This document shows positions 18,930 to 28,827 of a stretch of DNA of 64,000 nt, piece after piece; positions within the stretch are counted from its first letter, which is position 1; each line of letters starts with the position of its first letter. Under the pieces are notes generated by a model. The model ran no database searches. It worked only from the letters and a program-made list of their open reading frames with translations, and was not told the DNA's origin. Made by a program: the position numbers and the translations under genes. The DNA comes from Methanosarcina thermophila TM-1. Its GTDB lineage: Archaea > Halobacteriota > Methanosarcinia > Methanosarcinales > Methanosarcinaceae. The stretch lies in assembly GCF_000969885.1 (NCBI RefSeq), contig NZ_CP009501.1, forward strand, positions 1,860,001 through 1,924,000, written 5' to 3'.

Positions 18930-20684
18930 ATGCTCAGAGTTTCCAACCTGGTTAAAGAGTATGAGGTACGTTCCGAAAAAATAAGAGTGCTGGACAATAT
19001 CGACCTGACGGTGGAAGATGGAGAAATTCTCGGGATTACAGGTCGAAGCGGAAGTGGGAAATCAACCCTGCTGCGCATTATCCGGGGAGTGGAACCCTTT
19101 CAGCAGGGGACCGTGGAAATCGATGGAAAAGTTATAACTCCTGATTCAGGAATTGAAGGGGAGAAATTTTTAAAAAGCGTAACCGCAATACACCTCCAGC
19201 GGAATTTCGGGCTCTGGAACGGGCCTGCAATTGAAAATGTAATGAGAAAACTAAATTACCTTCGAGTGGGGCACGAATCCCTCCCCCCAATTGAACGCCT
19301 TCCTCATGATATACCTAACGAATACGATGAACTCTTTGAAGAAGCAATGGAGTACTTAAAGCTCGTGGGTCTGGAGCATAAAGCACTTCATTCAACTAAT
19401 CTCCTTAGCGGAGGAGAAAAGCAGAGAGTCGTAATGGCAAGGCAGCTTGCCGCAAAGCCAAAACTCCTTCTCCTCGATGAACCTGTTACAATGACTGGAC
19501 CAGACACAAAACAGGAAGTTCTTGATGTAATAAAGAACCTGAAAAAGAAATTAAATATCCCGATTATAGTGGTTTCTCACCTTCCGGAAATTCATGCCTA
19601 TCTTGCTGACAGGGTAATCTTTCTTGAAAATGGAAAAATCATAGCCGATGGAGAACCTACGTGGGTGCTAAAAAATTTCCTCCGGGATATGAAACCAAGG
19701 GAAGAGCTTGCACAGCCTGAGAAAAAAGAGGTTTGCATCAAAGTTAGGGGAATCTCGAAACGCTATTCCCTTATACGGGTGGGGGAAGTCCTTAATATAA
19801 AAGATTTTTCTCTCGACATTTACAGAGGAGAGATTCTTGCTCTTATAGGCTCATCTGGAGCTGGAAAAACAACGCTTATGAAGCTTATGGAAGGGCTCAT
19901 CAAGCCGAAAGGAGGAACTGTTGAGTACCTCTGCAACGGAGAATGGGTAGATGTCACCCAATATAGCAAAAAGCGTATGGAACTCAGGCGGATTATGAGT
20001 ATCATGAATCAGGAGTTCTCTATGTCCGTTAACTCTACTGTCAGGGAGCAGATCCGGTTCAGGCTAAGCATGAAGAAGAAGGGTGCAATCGAATACGCAA
20101 GGAAAAAAGCCAAGGATATGGGGCTTTCAGATGAAACCCTTGATACGATATACCGCCTGCCTGATATGCCCGAAGATGAAAAAGCAGATATACTGCGGGA
20201 GTTAAACCTGAGCGATGCCATCTATTCCGAACTCTTCCCCACAATCCCGGTAACTGATGTTGATACATATGCAAAGCCCGTCTTTGAAGCACTTGATCTC
20301 CCATTGGAGGTTCTTGACAAGACACCCTACCAGATCAGTGGGGGAGAACATGTCAGGGCTTTCATTGCCTTAAGCCTCGCAACTTCTCCCGAGTATCTCA
20401 TGCTTGACGAGCCCTTCGGAGACCTTGACCCTGTAACCCTCAGGGATGTCACAAACTCCTTAAAAAGAATCAATGAACGTTTTGGCACAACCATTGTACT
20501 TGTGAGCCACCATATGGATTTTGTGCGTGAAGTTGCCCATAGAGCCATACTGATTGAAAACGGAGTTCTTGTAATGGATGGAAAGCCGGATGAAGTCTGC
20601 CAGGAGCTTATTAACAGGAGCAATGCCCCTTACATGGAACACAGCCTGCAAGACCTTGTAGAAGGCAGTTCTGGGGCTAATTAA
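18930..20684 (+). CDS. atwA: Methyl-coenzyme M reductase system component A2 (AtwA)
   Basis: Soluble protein of two fused ABC ATPase domains that takes part in ATP-dependent reductive activation of methyl-CoM reductase (nickel F430 to Ni(I)). Domain 1: Walker [10 protein letters not shown], signature LLSGGEKQR, Walker B LLLLDEP. Domain 2: Walker [10 protein letters not shown], signature QISGGEHVR, Walker B LMLDEP. There are no membrane segments. A long insert rich in charged residues lies between Walker A and signature of domain 2 (about residues 350-460), as in the family. GAGGT 6 nt ahead fixes the start at 18930 (584 aa) rather than the TTG at 18903. Methanosarcina genomes usually have more than one A2 paralogue. 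Confidence 0.9.
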   Translation: MLRVSNLVKEYEVRSEKIRVLDNIDLTVEDGEILGITGRSGSGKSTLLRIIRGVEPFQQGTVEIDGKVITPDSGIEGEKFLKSVTAIHLQRNFGLWNGPAIENVMRKLNYLRVGHESLPPIERLPHDIPNEYDELFEEAMEYLKLVGLEHKALHSTNLLSGGEKQRVVMARQLAAKPKLLLLDEPVTMTGPDTKQEVLDVIKNLKKKLNIPIIVVSHLPEIHAYLADRVIFLENGKIIADGEPTWVLKNFLRDMKPREELAQPEKKEVCIKVRGISKRYSLIRVGEVLNIKDFSLDIYRGEILALIGSSGAGKTTLMKLMEGLIKPKGGTVEYLCNGEWVDVTQYSKKRMELRRIMSIMNQEFSMSVNSTVREQIRFRLSMKKKGAIEYARKKAKDMGLSDETLDTIYRLPDMPEDEKADILRELNLSDAIYSELFPTIPVTDVDTYAKPVFEALDLPLEVLDKTPYQISGGEHVRAFIALSLATSPEYLMLDEPFGDLDPVTLRDVTNSLKRINERFGTTIVLVSHHMDFVREVAHRAILIENGVLVMDGKPDEVCQELINRSNAPYMEHSLQDLVEGSSGAN

Positions 20685-20794
20685 AGACAGCCAGATGATC
20701 TGTAGAAAGAGCAGTCCAGAGGGTTAATAAAAAGCTCAGCTGAGTTATTTAGTGAGGAGGAAAAAAGGTCTTTTCCTTCTCTCACAACTAAAAG

Positions 20795-20833
20795 AGAGTT
20801 CAGGTTTACCTGCTCTGCTCTTTTTTTATTTAT
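20795..20833 (+). terminator. Hairpin terminator after atwA
   Basis: Stem CAGGT/ACCTG (20801-20805 with 20808-20812) extended by weaker flanking pairs, followed by a run of seven Ts from 20821. It lies between two convergent genes. Confidence 0.55.
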
Positions 20834-20885
20834 TTTGAGTATCCAGTAATGCTTGAGAGGTCTTCATGCTTTTTTGCAGCCTTTT

Positions 20886-21617
20886 TCAGTCAACCCTGTT
20901 TTCCTCGCACAATCTATCCCATTCTTCATTCCCAAATTTTATGTACAGGCTTTCGGGAACAATTTGTTTTTCAAGTTCACGGACTGTTTTGTCTGAGAGC
21001 TTCTGGTTTTCGACAATCTCTCTTCCAGCGCACCGGAGCAATTTTTTATATTTTCCCAGAAGAGGTTTTAACATGATATTGTTTTTGCCCCTGAAAATCT
21101 CTCCTTCTCCCCTGTAAATCTCAGCAATGAGTTCAGTGTGAAAGGTTCTTGCAAGCCTCCTGAAAAAAAGACTTTCAACCTCAAAATTTGTTTTACCGGG
21201 CAACCCGGCATTTGAGATTACAGCAATTTTAGGAAACTTCTCATAGCGTTTTGCATGCCTGTACTCACCCTTTTCGTCCTCTTCAAAATGAGGCAAAAGG
21301 ACAGGAGCAAGCCTGTCTATGAAATTTTTCATAACAGCTGGCACGTTATCAAAATAAACTGGACATGCAAATACTGCAATATCGGATGCCATAAAAGCTG
21401 GGAGCAGGTCATCCATATCATCCCGTAGAGTGCACATTCCAGGGGTCTTGAGCCAGCATTCAAACTTTCCTTTACAGTATCCAATGTTTTTCTCTATCAG
21501 GAAAATATTTTCGGTTTCTGCTCCTGCTTCCTCTGCTCCTTTCAGGAATTCCTCAACCATAATTAGAGTGTTTCCTTCCCTTCCTTTATGGCTCCCGCTG
21601 AATACTGTTATTTTCAA
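20886..21617 (-). CDS. Flavodoxin-fold NAD(P)H-dependent FMN oxidoreductase
   Basis: 243-aa member of the NADPH-dependent FMN reductase / iron-sulfur flavoprotein group. The N-terminal phosphate-binding loop ITVFSGSHKGREGNT is the FMN site, and SDIAVFACPVYFDNVPAVMKNFIDR is the second FMN-contact region. A Cys cluster (C48 with KGKFEC and GMC) resembles but does not complete the CX2CX2CX4-7C motif of Methanosarcina iron-sulfur flavoproteins, so a [4Fe-4S] cluster is doubtful. C-terminal about 70 residues are family-variable. It lies next to a flavin reductase-like gene on the same strand 100 nt away, suggesting related redox roles. Confidence 0.8.
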   Translation of the reverse strand: MKITVFSGSHKGREGNTLIMVEEFLKGAEEAGAETENIFLIEKNIGYCKGKFECWLKTPGMCTLRDDMDDLLPAFMASDIAVFACPVYFDNVPAVMKNFIDRLAPVLLPHFEEDEKGEYRHAKRYEKFPKIAVISNAGLPGKTNFEVESLFFRRLARTFHTELIAEIYRGEGEIFRGKNNIMLKPLLGKYKKLLRCAGREIVENQKLSDKTVRELEKQIVPESLYIKFGNEEWDRLCEENRVD

Positions 21618-21719
21618 ATACTAAACCCCCATTTCCCCATAAATAAAGTATCTGTGAGCTTAACCAGTGATTAGAATAGTCTTTCCGGTAAGACCGATTT
21701 TATATTTCTTAGTTTTTGC

Positions 21720-22367
21720 TTATTTCCTTCCAATCACACCTGCAATATTTATTTCCTTCAGCTCATTGTTTTCAGCTTTTTTTTCATTATTGTTCTCGCC
21801 GAACTTCTTCCCAACAGACCAGGCTTTGCCCAGGCGCTCTCCTATTCCCCAGTAATTGTTATCATACATTGAAAAAACTATAGGCTCGATCTTCTCAATA
21901 TCAGGAATCTCATTACAGAGAAATCGTTCTTCTGCATAGCTCTCAACAATTTCTCCTATGAACACTTCACTCGCACCTCCGAGATCCAGAGTATCTACAA
22001 GCCTGCACTCAAGATTCACAGGACATTCCCGAATCATTGGAGCCTTTTCAAGTTTTCCATAGAAAGTTTCGAAAATTTCGGATTTGTCAATTCTTTTTCC
22101 GGAGACTATGCCGCAGTAGTCTGTGACCTCAACCATATGCCTGGAAGGAATATTTACACTAAAACACTGGTTTTCCTTTATTCCTCCATTTGTATAGTGC
22201 ATCTTCCCCAGGGTCACCGCAATCATAGGAGGGCTTGCCTGTACTATTCCACAAAATGCGACTGTCAGATAATTCGGCTTTCCATTTACTTGAGCCCCTA
22301 CGAGGGTAGTAGGCATGGGATAAAGAAAATTCTTGGCTCCAATTGCCTTTTTCTCTCCAGTTTCCAT
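21720..22367 (-). CDS. Flavin reductase-like / flavoredoxin family protein
   Basis: 215-aa FMN-binding split-barrel protein. It opens with FLYPMPTTLVGAQVNGKPNYLTVAF, the typical flavin reductase-like domain start, then VNIPSRHMVEVTDYCGIVSG and ECRLVDTLDLGGASEVFIGEIVE. Such proteins bind FMN and act as flavoredoxin-type electron carriers. It probably shares a transcript with the flavodoxin-fold gene downstream. The Ala/Asn/Glu-rich C-terminus (about 180-210) is variable. Specific partner unknown. Confidence 0.88.
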   Translation of the reverse strand: METGEKKAIGAKNFLYPMPTTLVGAQVNGKPNYLTVAFCGIVQASPPMIAVTLGKMHYTNGGIKENQCFSVNIPSRHMVEVTDYCGIVSGKRIDKSEIFETFYGKLEKAPMIRECPVNLECRLVDTLDLGGASEVFIGEIVESYAEERFLCNEIPDIEKIEPIVFSMYDNNYWGIGERLGKAWSVGKKFGENNNEKKAENNELKEINIAGVIGRK

Positions 22368-22584
22368 ATTTAGTTCTCCTCAAAACTGCGCAGGTCAACC
22401 CTGGTTCTGGCTTAGTTATATAGCGAAATCTGCCGGCAAAATACACCGGAAGTTATATTTTCAAAGTTATTCTCAGGATACATCATTAGTGTTCCGGTTT
22501 TTATCAGTATAAGTAAGGATATAATTTACCGGAGAGAATCCTCCTTAAAATCTGAAATTGGAGCCCTGGGCGCTTATTTTCTGT

Positions 22585-22755
22585 TCAAAAAACCTTGAAA
22601 TTCGCCCAAAAAGAGACATTTGCAACCACTGCAGCAATTCCTATAATAATTCCGAGCGTTGTCAGGGTGAAGCTTAGTTTTGCATTTCCAATATTCCCAA
22701 AAGAGATTTTGATAGCTTGCCTTATACTCACATAAAACCTTCCAATTCCCACCAT
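22585..22755 (-). pseudogene. Truncated MacB/FtsX-type permease stub
   Basis: 56-codon remnant beginning MVGIGRFYVSIRQAIKIS and ending at TGA (22585-22587). It matches the first 50 residues of the full permease at 27571-28785: RQAIKISFGNIGNAKL corresponds to AVRIASGSIGSAKL, and TLTTLGIIIGIAAVVANVS to ALTTLGIVIGVAAVVVNAS. Nothing of the periplasmic-type domain or the last three helices remains. It lies downstream of the ABC-ATPase/COG1361 pair at 24762-26934 in the same orientation, exactly where that operon's permease should be, but with a plus-strand histidine kinase between. Confidence 0.8.
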
Positions 22756-23150
22756 GACGCCGTAACCTTACTTGAGACTTCATATCTGAACTTTAGTTTT
22801 CGGATGCGAAAGTGCAGCACAGACTACTTTTTGAGAATAACGTAAAATAAGAAATGTTTCGGGCGGTTTCCAGAAGCCAAAGTAAATATTAAATTGCCAG
22901 ATATGTTAAGCTGCTTTTAAAAGAACAGTATAAAGTAGAATACTTCTTATATAAGCTAATGACATACATAGAAAAAATGAAGTGTAGGTGTAAAGTGTCA
23001 TAAATTTAGAAAGGGAATTATATGCTTGAAATTCTTTGATCAATTAATGCACTAAGTCACCTTAAACTGCTGAATATTAAAGCTTATGCCTCTAGAGTAG
23101 GTCTCATACCCTATTCAAACTCTGTTGCAGAATATTAGAACACACTTGAG
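22756..23150. other. Spacer before the histidine kinase
   Basis: AT-rich non-coding sequence. TTCTTATATAAGC (22945-22957) is a plausible TATA element and would give a leader of about 170 nt. No gene or repeat seen. Confidence 0.4.
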
Positions 23151-24524
23151 ATGTTAGGGGGAAAGATTTTGAGAAAAAATATTGTTGAAAACCCCAGACT
23201 TTTTTCAAACTCTCCGCAGAGTTCCCAGATCTCTGCTATATACAAGGATATCGAAGAGTTGACAGAACTACTTGTCGCCTATTTTAAGGAAGGAATTGAA
23301 GGGGGAGAATACTGCTTATGGATTTCCCCTGATAAACTAACCGCTGATAGTGTAAAACATGAATTTGAGAAGGCAGGATTGTGCGTCGAGCACTCTCTCG
23401 CTTCCTCTCAGCTGGACATTTTACCGGAGCATCCATTCCTTGAAGACCTTACCCTCTTTGCATCAGCAGTAAAAGAACTTACAAAAAACGGATATAAGAA
23501 GACCCTTTCAGGAGGATTTTCAGGATTTAGAACAAACTTTGATTTTAAAGGGTATGGTGACCTCCTTAAGCCCTATCTTGAGACGTGTGAGAAGGCTGTC
23601 AAAACAGCGGCTTTCGAGAATAATAAACGTCTCACACTGCTCTGTACTCTCCCTCTTGAAGAGCTTTCAGGGAAATCATTGCTTGAGATAATGGAAGAAA
23701 ACAATGTTTTTGCCAAAAGAAAGGGAAAATGGAAGCTTTTGAATGAACCAGAAGGCAAAATAGAACTCGAAGATATCTTTCTCAAAGCAGGAAAGGATAT
23801 AGAAGCCACAAACTGGACCAAAAATGGGTTAATAATGAATATGAGTCATGAACTTCGAACTCCCCTTAATTCGGTCATAGGTTTCTCTGATTTACTGCTA
23901 GAAGGGGCTTTCGGATCCCTGAACACGAGGCAATCAAAGTATGTAGGTAATATTCTCATAAGTGGGAAGAATCTTCTGGAAATTATCAATAATTTGCTCG
24001 ATATCTCAAAGCTTGAAGCCGGTGAAAGAAGCCTTTACTATGAAAATGTGGATATTGCCAGCCTTATAGGGGAAGTGAGAATGAGTCTCCTCTCACTTGC
24101 CTCAAATAAGAAAATCAGTATGGAAGTCAAGGTTGATGCTTCCCTTGAAAACATCCGGGCTGACAGAATAAAACTGAGACAGATCCTGTACAATCTAATA
24201 AATAACGCTATAAAATTCACCCCTGAAAAAGGAAGGGTTACAGTGAGTGCCCGCAAAAATGAAGGGATGCTCGAGATTAAAGTTTCTGATAGCGGGATTG
24301 GGGTGTCGAAAGAGGATTATGAAAAAATATTTATGCCTTTTATTCAGGCTGATTCTTCCGCAGGATACGATCCTTCCGCAGGATATGGCGGCACCGGACT
24401 CGGATTGTATATTGCTAAAAATTACATAGAGCTTCACGGAGGAAAAATATGGGTAGAGTCGGAGGTGGGAAAGGGCAGTACGTTTATCTTTACTCTTCCG
24501 CTGGATAAGAAAGAGAGAATTTGA
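23151..24524 (+). CDS. MEDS-domain sensor histidine kinase
   Basis: 457-aa soluble kinase. Residues about 25-190 form a MEDS (methanogen/methylotroph DcmR sensory) domain, a RecA/KaiC-like fold named for such proteins; then a HisKA dimerisation domain with phospho-accepting H233 (MSHELRTPLNSVIGFS) and a HATPase domain with N box (NNAIKF), G1 (DSGIG), F box and G2 (GGTGLGL). No membrane helices, so it senses a cytoplasmic signal. No response regulator is adjacent. The ATP lid carries a short in-frame duplication (SSAGYDPSAGYGG). ATG at 23151 has no ribosome binding site; a TTG at 23169 preceded by GGGGG is an alternative start. Confidence 0.88.
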   Translation: MLGGKILRKNIVENPRLFSNSPQSSQISAIYKDIEELTELLVAYFKEGIEGGEYCLWISPDKLTADSVKHEFEKAGLCVEHSLASSQLDILPEHPFLEDLTLFASAVKELTKNGYKKTLSGGFSGFRTNFDFKGYGDLLKPYLETCEKAVKTAAFENNKRLTLLCTLPLEELSGKSLLEIMEENNVFAKRKGKWKLLNEPEGKIELEDIFLKAGKDIEATNWTKNGLIMNMSHELRTPLNSVIGFSDLLLEGAFGSLNTRQSKYVGNILISGKNLLEIINNLLDISKLEAGERSLYYENVDIASLIGEVRMSLLSLASNKKISMEVKVDASLENIRADRIKLRQILYNLINNAIKFTPEKGRVTVSARKNEGMLEIKVSDSGIGVSKEDYEKIFMPFIQADSSAGYDPSAGYGGTGLGLYIAKNYIELHGGKIWVESEVGKGSTFIFTLPLDKKERI

Positions 24525-24610
24525 ACGAATATCGACTAAGTTGGTAGTCATTTTGTGCTCTCTATCCGGATACAATCTTAAAGATAAAAAATATTATGAG
24601 GCTGACTCTA

Positions 24611-24701
24611 TGTTCCAAAGAGAGCAGACTGGCAACCGTTTCTTTTGAAAGAAACGGCTGACCAAAGACTGAGATGCTTTGTTCTAAAGAGACCCGACTG
24701 G
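24611..24701. terminator. Structured spacer between convergent genes
   Basis: A perfect 10-bp hairpin CCGTTTCTTT/AAAGAAACGG (24636-24645 and 24648-24657) sits between two near copies of a 22-bp word (TGTTCCAAAGAGAGCAGACT... at 24611 and about 24679). It lies between the convergent histidine kinase and COG1361 genes and may terminate either transcript, though no long T-run follows. Confidence 0.45.
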
Positions 24702-24761
24702 ATTTCTCGACCTTTAACCCTTTGAAGTTTAGTTTTCAGGAATTTCTATCCCCGGAGATAC

Positions 24762-26015
24762 TCATTTTTCACTCTTTTTCTTCTTTCTGTAAATTAAAAT
24801 CCCTACGACAGCAATAAAGGCGAGTAATAAGCCCTGGATAAGCAGATTTGAACTGTTCCCTGTTGATTCCTCAATAGGCTGAATATACAGGTTGCTTACT
24901 ATGTTTTCGTGCCTGTTTATCCCATTGTTATAACTTGCTGAGAGTGTAAGGTTTACAGGCTCTGAGGTTTCTCTAACATCTGATGAATCGTCTGCTACTG
25001 CGGTGAATTCGATGGTAAAAAGCTCATCCGGATTCATTGGTCCTATGAAATATTCAGCAGGGTAAAATCTTATACCCTCAGCTTCGGGTTTTATGCTTAC
25101 TGAATTAAACTCGTTAGGATGAGTGTTTGCCACATCAAATTCAATTGTGGCTTTTCCATCGATCATTGTAAGTTCCTTTGAAGGAATTACCATTATGTTT
25201 GAAGAGTCGACCTTTAGAGGAATGTTCTTTCTGCTATTGTAATCGAAGGAGTTTCCCTCTATTGCAAGTTCAAGGTTATGAGTTCCTTCTGTAGCTTCCT
25301 CTGTAACCTTTACATTGAAGGTCAGCTTGATACTATCTCCAGGCCCCAGAATGCCCATATCCTCGTAGGGGGCGTCAAGCACAACTATCCCATCAGATAA
25401 GGGCCTTAAAACCGCAGCCTGAATTCGGGCATTGGTATCATAATCAACGCCATCAATAGTAACAGTCGGGGTGGTTGCAGTATTAGTGAGAGTTACAGTG
25501 ATTGTACCCCTGTCCCCTGGCATGAAAACCTGAGGTTCCGAAATGACTTCCTTAAGCTCAACTGTACCTTTGCTGTTAAATGTTTCAGTACCTATTCGTA
25601 TGTCAAAACTTTTCTCACTCCAGGGACTGTCTTTATCAGTTTTTGTGCGGATAGTAATAGAGCGTACTCCTTTCTGTGCATTTTTGTCTACAAAAAGGTA
25701 AAATTCCTTTGTAGCAGTCCTCCCAGGATTGAGGGCTCCAATGTTCTTTACAGCATTTGCCTGGGAATCAAGAGAGAAAGGATATTGAGGTACGATTTCT
25801 ATATCAACATTGTCAGCTTTATCCCCTCCGATATTCTCCACCTGAACTGTTAGAGTCAGGTATTCTCCTATTTTAGCAGGATAAGGATTTGTTTCGACTA
25901 TTGTAACCTTCAGATTGGGTCCTCCAACAGCCGCAGAAGAAGGAACTGCAAAAAGAGAGGAAACAAGAAGCAAAGATACTACAAGAGGGATAAGTGAATT
26001 TTTGATTTTTGTCAT
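24762..26015 (-). CDS. COG1361 S-layer-related exported protein, copy 2
   Basis: 417-aa surface protein: signal peptide (SLIPLVVSLLLVSSLFAVPSSA), several Ig/CARDB-like beta domains, and a C-terminal membrane helix (LLIQGLLLAFIAVVGILIY) followed by KKKK. It is the partner of the ABC ATPase directly upstream, whose frame it meets within a few codons. The longer frame to 26075 is unlikely: GGGGTGA lies 7 nt before the ATG at 26015. From the mature N-terminus to about residue 330 it is almost identical to the protein at 28828-30069, with both ends diverged. Proposed role: extracytoplasmic component of a MacB-like ABC system (inference). Confidence 0.85.
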   Translation of the reverse strand: MTKIKNSLIPLVVSLLLVSSLFAVPSSAAVGGPNLKVTIVETNPYPAKIGEYLTLTVQVENIGGDKADNVDIEIVPQYPFSLDSQANAVKNIGALNPGRTATKEFYLFVDKNAQKGVRSITIRTKTDKDSPWSEKSFDIRIGTETFNSKGTVELKEVISEPQVFMPGDRGTITVTLTNTATTPTVTIDGVDYDTNARIQAAVLRPLSDGIVVLDAPYEDMGILGPGDSIKLTFNVKVTEEATEGTHNLELAIEGNSFDYNSRKNIPLKVDSSNIMVIPSKELTMIDGKATIEFDVANTHPNEFNSVSIKPEAEGIRFYPAEYFIGPMNPDELFTIEFTAVADDSSDVRETSEPVNLTLSASYNNGINRHENIVSNLYIQPIEESTGNSSNLLIQGLLLAFIAVVGILIYRKKKKSEK

Positions 26016-26064
26016 TACAATTTCACCCCTATTAGCTTGAATCCCAAGATTTGAGTGCCAGAGA

Positions 26065-26934
26065 TTATTCTGCATTGCTCTGAATTATCCCATCCTTTAA
26101 GAATACTATCCTGTCTGCATACCCTGCGATTTCTGGATCGTGGGTAATCATTACAATGGTTCTGCCATCTTCATTAAGTTTTTTAAATATATTTAGAATT
26201 TCACAGCCTGTTTTCGAGTCAAGGTTTCCGGTAGGTTCATCCGCAAGAAGGATTGCAGGGTCATTGATAAGAGCTCGGGCAATGGCAACTCTCTGGGATT
26301 GCCCTCCTGAAAGCTCACCCGGCTTATGGTGCATTCTGTCCTCCAGCCCCACGAGTCTAAGCAATTCCTTTGCTCTTTCATGAGTATTAACCCCACTCCT
26401 CGAGTTAGCATAGGTAGGGAGTTCAACATTCTCAAGAGCTGTAAGTCGGGGGATCAGGTTGAATGTCTGGAAAATAAAACCGATCTCCAGCCCTCTAAGC
26501 CTGGCAACTTCCTTGTCAGATAGTTTATTGATATCAAGGCCTTTAATTATGATTTTCCCCTCAGTAGGTCTGTCAAGGAAACCTATAAGATTCATGAGTG
26601 TACTCTTCCCCGAACCAGAAGGTCCCATGATGGCGAGGAATTCTCCTTCCTGTACTTTTAGGTTGATATCGTGAAGAATCGGAACTTCCACGCCTCCAAG
26701 AAAATAACTCTTTTTGACATCAATCACTTCAATAATGGGAGCTGCCGTCAATGATATTTCGTCACTCTGTGGTTTTGCCAAACGGCGCAAATCACATTCA
26801 AACGGTTCTTCATTTGAGGTAACTATGTTTTCTCCTGAGGGCAGTTGTCCTTCAAGTCTGGAATTTTCGGTTCCTGTCTCCAATATTGAATTTCCGGGAG
26901 CAGAAACATCATTAATGGATGTCTTCGTTTCCAT
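26065..26934 (-). CDS. MacB/LolD-type ABC transporter ATPase, copy 2
   Basis: ABC ATPase with Walker A GPSGSGKST, Q-loop FQTFNLIPRLTA, signature ELSGGQSQRVAIARAL, Walker B ILLADEPTGNLD and H-loop MITHD, typical of the LolD/MacB export and lipoprotein-release class. GAGGAG 5 nt ahead sets the start at the ATG at 26934. About 70 unusual hydrophilic residues precede the ATPase core, absent from the paralogue at 30083-30805. The operon lacks an intact permease; only a stub remains at 22585-22755. It may work with the intact permease of the sister operon. The cores of the two ATPases are roughly three-quarters identical. Confidence 0.9.
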   Translation of the reverse strand: METKTSINDVSAPGNSILETGTENSRLEGQLPSGENIVTSNEEPFECDLRRLAKPQSDEISLTAAPIIEVIDVKKSYFLGGVEVPILHDINLKVQEGEFLAIMGPSGSGKSTLMNLIGFLDRPTEGKIIIKGLDINKLSDKEVARLRGLEIGFIFQTFNLIPRLTALENVELPTYANSRSGVNTHERAKELLRLVGLEDRMHHKPGELSGGQSQRVAIARALINDPAILLADEPTGNLDSKTGCEILNIFKKLNEDGRTIVMITHDPEIAGYADRIVFLKDGIIQSNAE

Positions 26935-27570
26935 GTCTACTCCTCTGTCTTTCAAATGATCTAATCAGATGCGTATCTTAGTAATATAATATAGCCTGTA
27001 TAATTTCCATGTTTTAAATTTCAGGTAATAGGACGAATTTTCAGGATGCTAAAACCAGAACTATAGAGAAATAATTACTATTTTTCGAAGTAGGAGAGAT
27101 CACTTATTCAGTGCCACACATGTTTTTAGTTTCTTTCAGGCTCCATATCTTCGTTCAGGTTTCATATATCTGTCATATTGTGATATCCCCGAAATCCCCA
27201 CATTATGAGACTTAGCTGCCAGGGAATAGGCAGTCTCTCGAGAGCTATCTAGTTAGCTTTCTATTAGAAGTTTCCAGTTATTCGGCAAAGTTTGAGTCTT
27301 TGCTTTCCTGTTGTTTGGTAAAGTTTGAGTCTTTTCATCTGAGTTGTTTATAATAGCTTTACCAGCGTATTGATAGGTGTAATAGTTTCCTGTCAACCTG
27401 CCTTAAGCGTTCATGTAATTTTGTTAAAGAGATTTAAGGAATTTAACGTTAAGGAGTTACTTAGAAGTTTTGTTCACCCATCCAGTGCCTGAATTATTGT
27501 CAGGTAGATAAGATTGAAAAAGAAAAGGGCTTTTCTCCAAGCAGAACAGCCCTATTCAATGGACAGTTTC
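26935..27570. other. Spacer between the two ABC operons
   Basis: Non-coding. It holds the promoter of the copy-2 operon. The word AAAGTTTGAGTCTTT occurs twice at about 27287-27302 and 27320-27335. No remnant of a coding sequence recognised. Confidence 0.4.
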
Positions 27571-28785
27571 TTACTCATATCTCAAAGCATCCACAGGATT
27601 CATGCGTGCAGCCTTTCTTGCAGGATATAAGCCAGCAGTTATCCCCACAAGGATAGAAATTGCAATCCCGATTTCAATCAACTTTAAGGGGAAAACTGGA
27701 GGAAGATCAAGGGCACTCTCAAGAGCATAAGCTCCCAAACCACCGATTAAAGTGCCTACAATCCCTCCAAAGAGACTGACCATCACAGATTCCAGCAAGA
27801 AAAGGGATAGAATATTGGAATTGCTGTAACCTACAGATTTCATTATCCCGATTTCTCTCGTTCTTTCAGTTACGGTTACAAGCATAATATTCATAATTCC
27901 TATTGAACCCACAAGGAGAGATATCAGGGCAAGAGCCAGCAGGAAAGAGTTCAAAGCATCTCCAATTTTTCCTGTTTGTTCAAGAACTTCCTCCTGATTA
28001 AAGACGTAATAGGGTTTTGAATCCTCATCATCAATTTCTCTTTCCGGAACCCCGAAATTTCGGGCTAATCTTCTATCCACTTCATCTGAAATACTACGAA
28101 CTTTCTCAGGACTGTCCGCCATTGCAAGGAAAACTCCATAGTCTTTTTCCCCGATCATCTCATTCATAGTGGAAATGGGAATGAAAACTGTCAAATCGTA
28201 GTCACTGTCCTGACTTACAACCGTTGGCTCGGAATCTTTCAATACCCCTTTTACTTTAAAGGATTTCGTCACAAGAGTGCCGTCTTCCTGTCGAAAAGAA
28301 ATCTTCACATTGCTTCTATGAGATATTTTCTTACTGAATTCCTCGTTTGCAATATTGTATCCAAGGACAGCAGCAAAGCTGTCTTTATCCGACAGAAAAG
28401 TACCTTTTTCCATTTGCAGACCTTGGATCTCCTGAAAATCTTCGTTGATCCCTGCAATATTGACGCTTTTAGTTTCTGAAAGATATGTTAGATCTCCACT
28501 CATTGTCTTTCTTGGAGATACACCTGTAATCCCTGGCGTGTTCTTAATAAGATTATACTCATTATCAAAGAAGAGGTTTGGCTGCTTGCTAGCTGCAATA
28601 ATAAAGTTTGAGCCTACAGAAGAAATCTCATCAGTAAAAAACTGATTAAAGCTAGCACCAAGGGATGCATTAACAACTACGGCGGCTACACCGATTACTA
28701 TTCCTAGCGTCGTAAGCGCAGACCTTAGCTTAGCGCTTCCTATGCTCCCAGATGCTATGCGAACTGCCTGTGCAAATTTTATCAT
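27571..28785 (-). CDS. MacB/FtsX-family ABC permease
   Basis: 404-aa permease of the MacB type: one N-terminal helix (ALTTLGIVIGVAAVVVNAS), a large extracytoplasmic MacB_PCD domain (about 50-265), then three helices of the FtsX domain containing GSIGIMNIMLVTVTERTREIGIMKSVGYS and ending GLYPARKAARMNPVDALRYE, all highly conserved. MacB-like systems move substrates from the extracytoplasmic side or export peptides by mechanotransmission. It is the third gene of the intact operon ATPase (30083-30805), COG1361 (28828-30069), permease. Substrate unknown. Confidence 0.93.
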   Translation of the reverse strand: MIKFAQAVRIASGSIGSAKLRSALTTLGIVIGVAAVVVNASLGASFNQFFTDEISSVGSNFIIAASKQPNLFFDNEYNLIKNTPGITGVSPRKTMSGDLTYLSETKSVNIAGINEDFQEIQGLQMEKGTFLSDKDSFAAVLGYNIANEEFSKKISHRSNVKISFRQEDGTLVTKSFKVKGVLKDSEPTVVSQDSDYDLTVFIPISTMNEMIGEKDYGVFLAMADSPEKVRSISDEVDRRLARNFGVPEREIDDEDSKPYYVFNQEEVLEQTGKIGDALNSFLLALALISLLVGSIGIMNIMLVTVTERTREIGIMKSVGYSNSNILSLFLLESVMVSLFGGIVGTLIGGLGAYALESALDLPPVFPLKLIEIGIAISILVGITAGLYPARKAARMNPVDALRYE

Positions 28786-28827
28786 ATTCCACCCCGTAAA
28801 TATGATGGTCAGTTGACTTTTTTCTGA

